DNA from: GJ-E10 sp035625725
GTDB taxonomy: Bacteria > Pseudomonadota > Gammaproteobacteria > Burkholderiales > Burkholderiaceae_F
NCBI GenBank assembly: GCA_035625725.1
Contig: DASPPB010000034.1
Span: forward strand, 75,210-139,209
Length of the DNA stretch: 64,000 bases
Direction of reading: 5' to 3'
Below the pieces are notes generated by a model. It was not told the origin of the DNA and did not search any database. It saw only the letters and a program-made list of their open reading frames with translations. Position numbers and translations under genes: made by a program. Positions 63,130 through 64,000 of the stretch are shown one piece after another (position 1 is the stretch's first letter; every line of letters begins with the position of its first letter).

Positions 63130-63143
63130 GTTGCAGCAAGGTA

Positions 63144-63186
63144 TATACCGAACACATTGTTTTCAGTTTATACCGAGCACATGGTT
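63144..63186. repeat. Two 18-base direct repeats, possible insertion-sequence end
   Basis: TATACCGAACACATTGTT (63144-63161) and TATACCGAGCACATGGTT (63169-63186) match at 16 of 18 positions with a 25-base period. Multiple terminal repeats like this are typical of IS21-family ends. They lie between tRNA-Asn and the IS30 transposase gene. Confidence 0.6.
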
Positions 63187-63248
63187 AAGGCGGTCTCAAG
63201 CGGTCGACGAAACACCTGGTTGTAATCTGAAGACCAGGAGGTAACCGC

Positions 63249-64000
63249 ATGAGTCGAGGACGCCGTCGGATATTCACGGACGCCGAGTGCGCCGAGCTTT
63301 GGCGCATGTACAAAGCCGGAGAGTCCATTCTTGGGATAGCTCGGGCACTAGGGCGGGGCGCTGCCGCGGTCCACCGCGTGCTGCAGCCCACTGGAGGCAT
63401 CGCACCTGCTATTAGGCGTCGTTCTTCGAGGGTACTCAGCCTTGTTGAGCGGGAAGAAATTTCCCGTGGCATTGCCGCGGGCTGCACGATCCGCGCCATC
63501 GCGAGAGGACTGAACCGGGCGCCTTCCACGGTAAGTCAGGAGGTCTGCCGACATGGTGGCCGAATGCGCTATCGAGCCGCCAAAGCCGACTTGGCGGCTT
63601 GGGATTCGGCTCGTCGACCAAAGGCTTGCCTGCTCTCCCAAAACCTACCGTTGCAGCAGATCGTTGCGAGTAAGCTCAAGGAGGATTGGGCTCCGCAGCA
63701 GATCGCCGGCTGGCTGAAGACCGAATACCCTGAGAACCCGGAGTTGTGGGTGTCACACGAGACGATTTATCGAAGCTTGTTCGTGCAGGCTCGCGGGGCA
63801 CTGAAGAAAGAGCTGATCGGACATCTGCGCTCAAGGCGGCGTATACGTCGTTCACGCCACGCCACCTTTCGAGGAGAGGGCCGCGGCGAAATCGCAGATG
63901 CCGTTTCGATTCGGCAAAGACCGGCGGAGGTCGAGGATCGTGCGATCCCGGGCCACTGGGAGGGGGACTTGGTCGAGGGTTCGCGAGGAAACTACTTCGC
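63249..64000 (+). mobile_element. IS30-family transposase (partial, continues beyond window)
   Basis: An open frame from ATG 63249 (AGGAGG 7 bases upstream) runs off the right edge, giving 250 residues. It begins with an HTH region (DAECAELWRMYKAGESILGI), a second HTH typical of IS30 (RAIARGLNRAPSTVSQEVCR), then APQQIAGWLK, VSHETIYRSLF and the first catalytic Asp in GHWEGDLVEG, the start of the DDE domain. The frame is intact so far. The 5' leader contains CACCTGGTTG and GACCAGGAGG, which can pair as a hairpin (63210-63240 region). Confidence 0.9.

Overview
The window reads as a chromosomal segment of a high-GC betaproteobacterium, probably Burkholderiales-like. The clearest evidence is gene order that I know to be conserved in that class: thrS-infC-rpmI-rplT-pheS-pheT-ihfA-merR-tRNA-Pro; recJ-prfB-lysS; the isc operon (iscR-S-U-A-hscB-hscA-fdx-iscX) next to a low-molecular-weight phosphatase; and uvrB divergent from an aromatic aminotransferase. 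No ribosomal RNA, CRISPR array or replication origin is visible. All product names come from reading the sequence and from memory of the families; no database search was run.

Region 1 (1-7.8 kb) is loosely packed accessory DNA. It holds a truncated lipoprotein gene, a large MGH1/GH63-like glycosidase followed by a SemiSWEET-type sugar transporter with an unusual lipobox-bearing N-terminus, an HSL-family esterase, an orphan membrane protein and a small lipoprotein gene whose signal peptide is broken by a stop codon. Region 2 (8.0-16.2 kb, minus strand) is the translation cluster from thrS to tRNA-Pro, with tRNA-Val upstream. Region 3 (16.4-23.7 kb) is mixed housekeeping: an OlsB-like acyltransferase, RelA, an MtfA-like peptidase, two alpha/beta hydrolases and TatD.

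Region 4 (23.8-39.5 kb) is the most interesting part. It is a complete protocatechuate 4,5-cleavage (meta) pathway arranged as two divergent units around a LysR-type regulator. The minus-strand unit runs ligJ-ligK-galD/ligU-ligI-ligA-ligB-livK-livH-livM-livG-livF-hemerythrin, so ring cleavage, lower pathway, uptake and an iron-binding protein appear to share one transcript. The plus-strand unit has the regulator (with two tandem HTH domains), a fusion of a 6-phosphogluconate-dehydrogenase-like (DUF1932) oxidoreductase to a LigA subunit, a second ligB, ligC and an aldo/keto reductase. Together they can take protocatechuate (or a related catechol acid) through CHMS, 2-pyrone-4,6-dicarboxylate, oxalomesaconate and 4-carboxy-4-hydroxy-2-oxoadipate to pyruvate and oxaloacetate.

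Region 5 (40-52.9 kb) holds a secreted phosphoesterase with a good terminator, lolC-lolD, a DUF1501/DUF1800 pair, a phosphoglycerate-mutase-like protein, recJ, prfB with its programmed +1 frameshift, lysS and a NUDIX protein. Region 6 (53-63 kb) is the isc operon with an operator-containing promoter, the tyrosine phosphatase, uvrB, an aromatic aminotransferase and tRNA-Asn. The window ends inside an IS30-family transposase inserted just downstream of tRNA-Asn, beside a pair of direct repeats that look like the end of another element.
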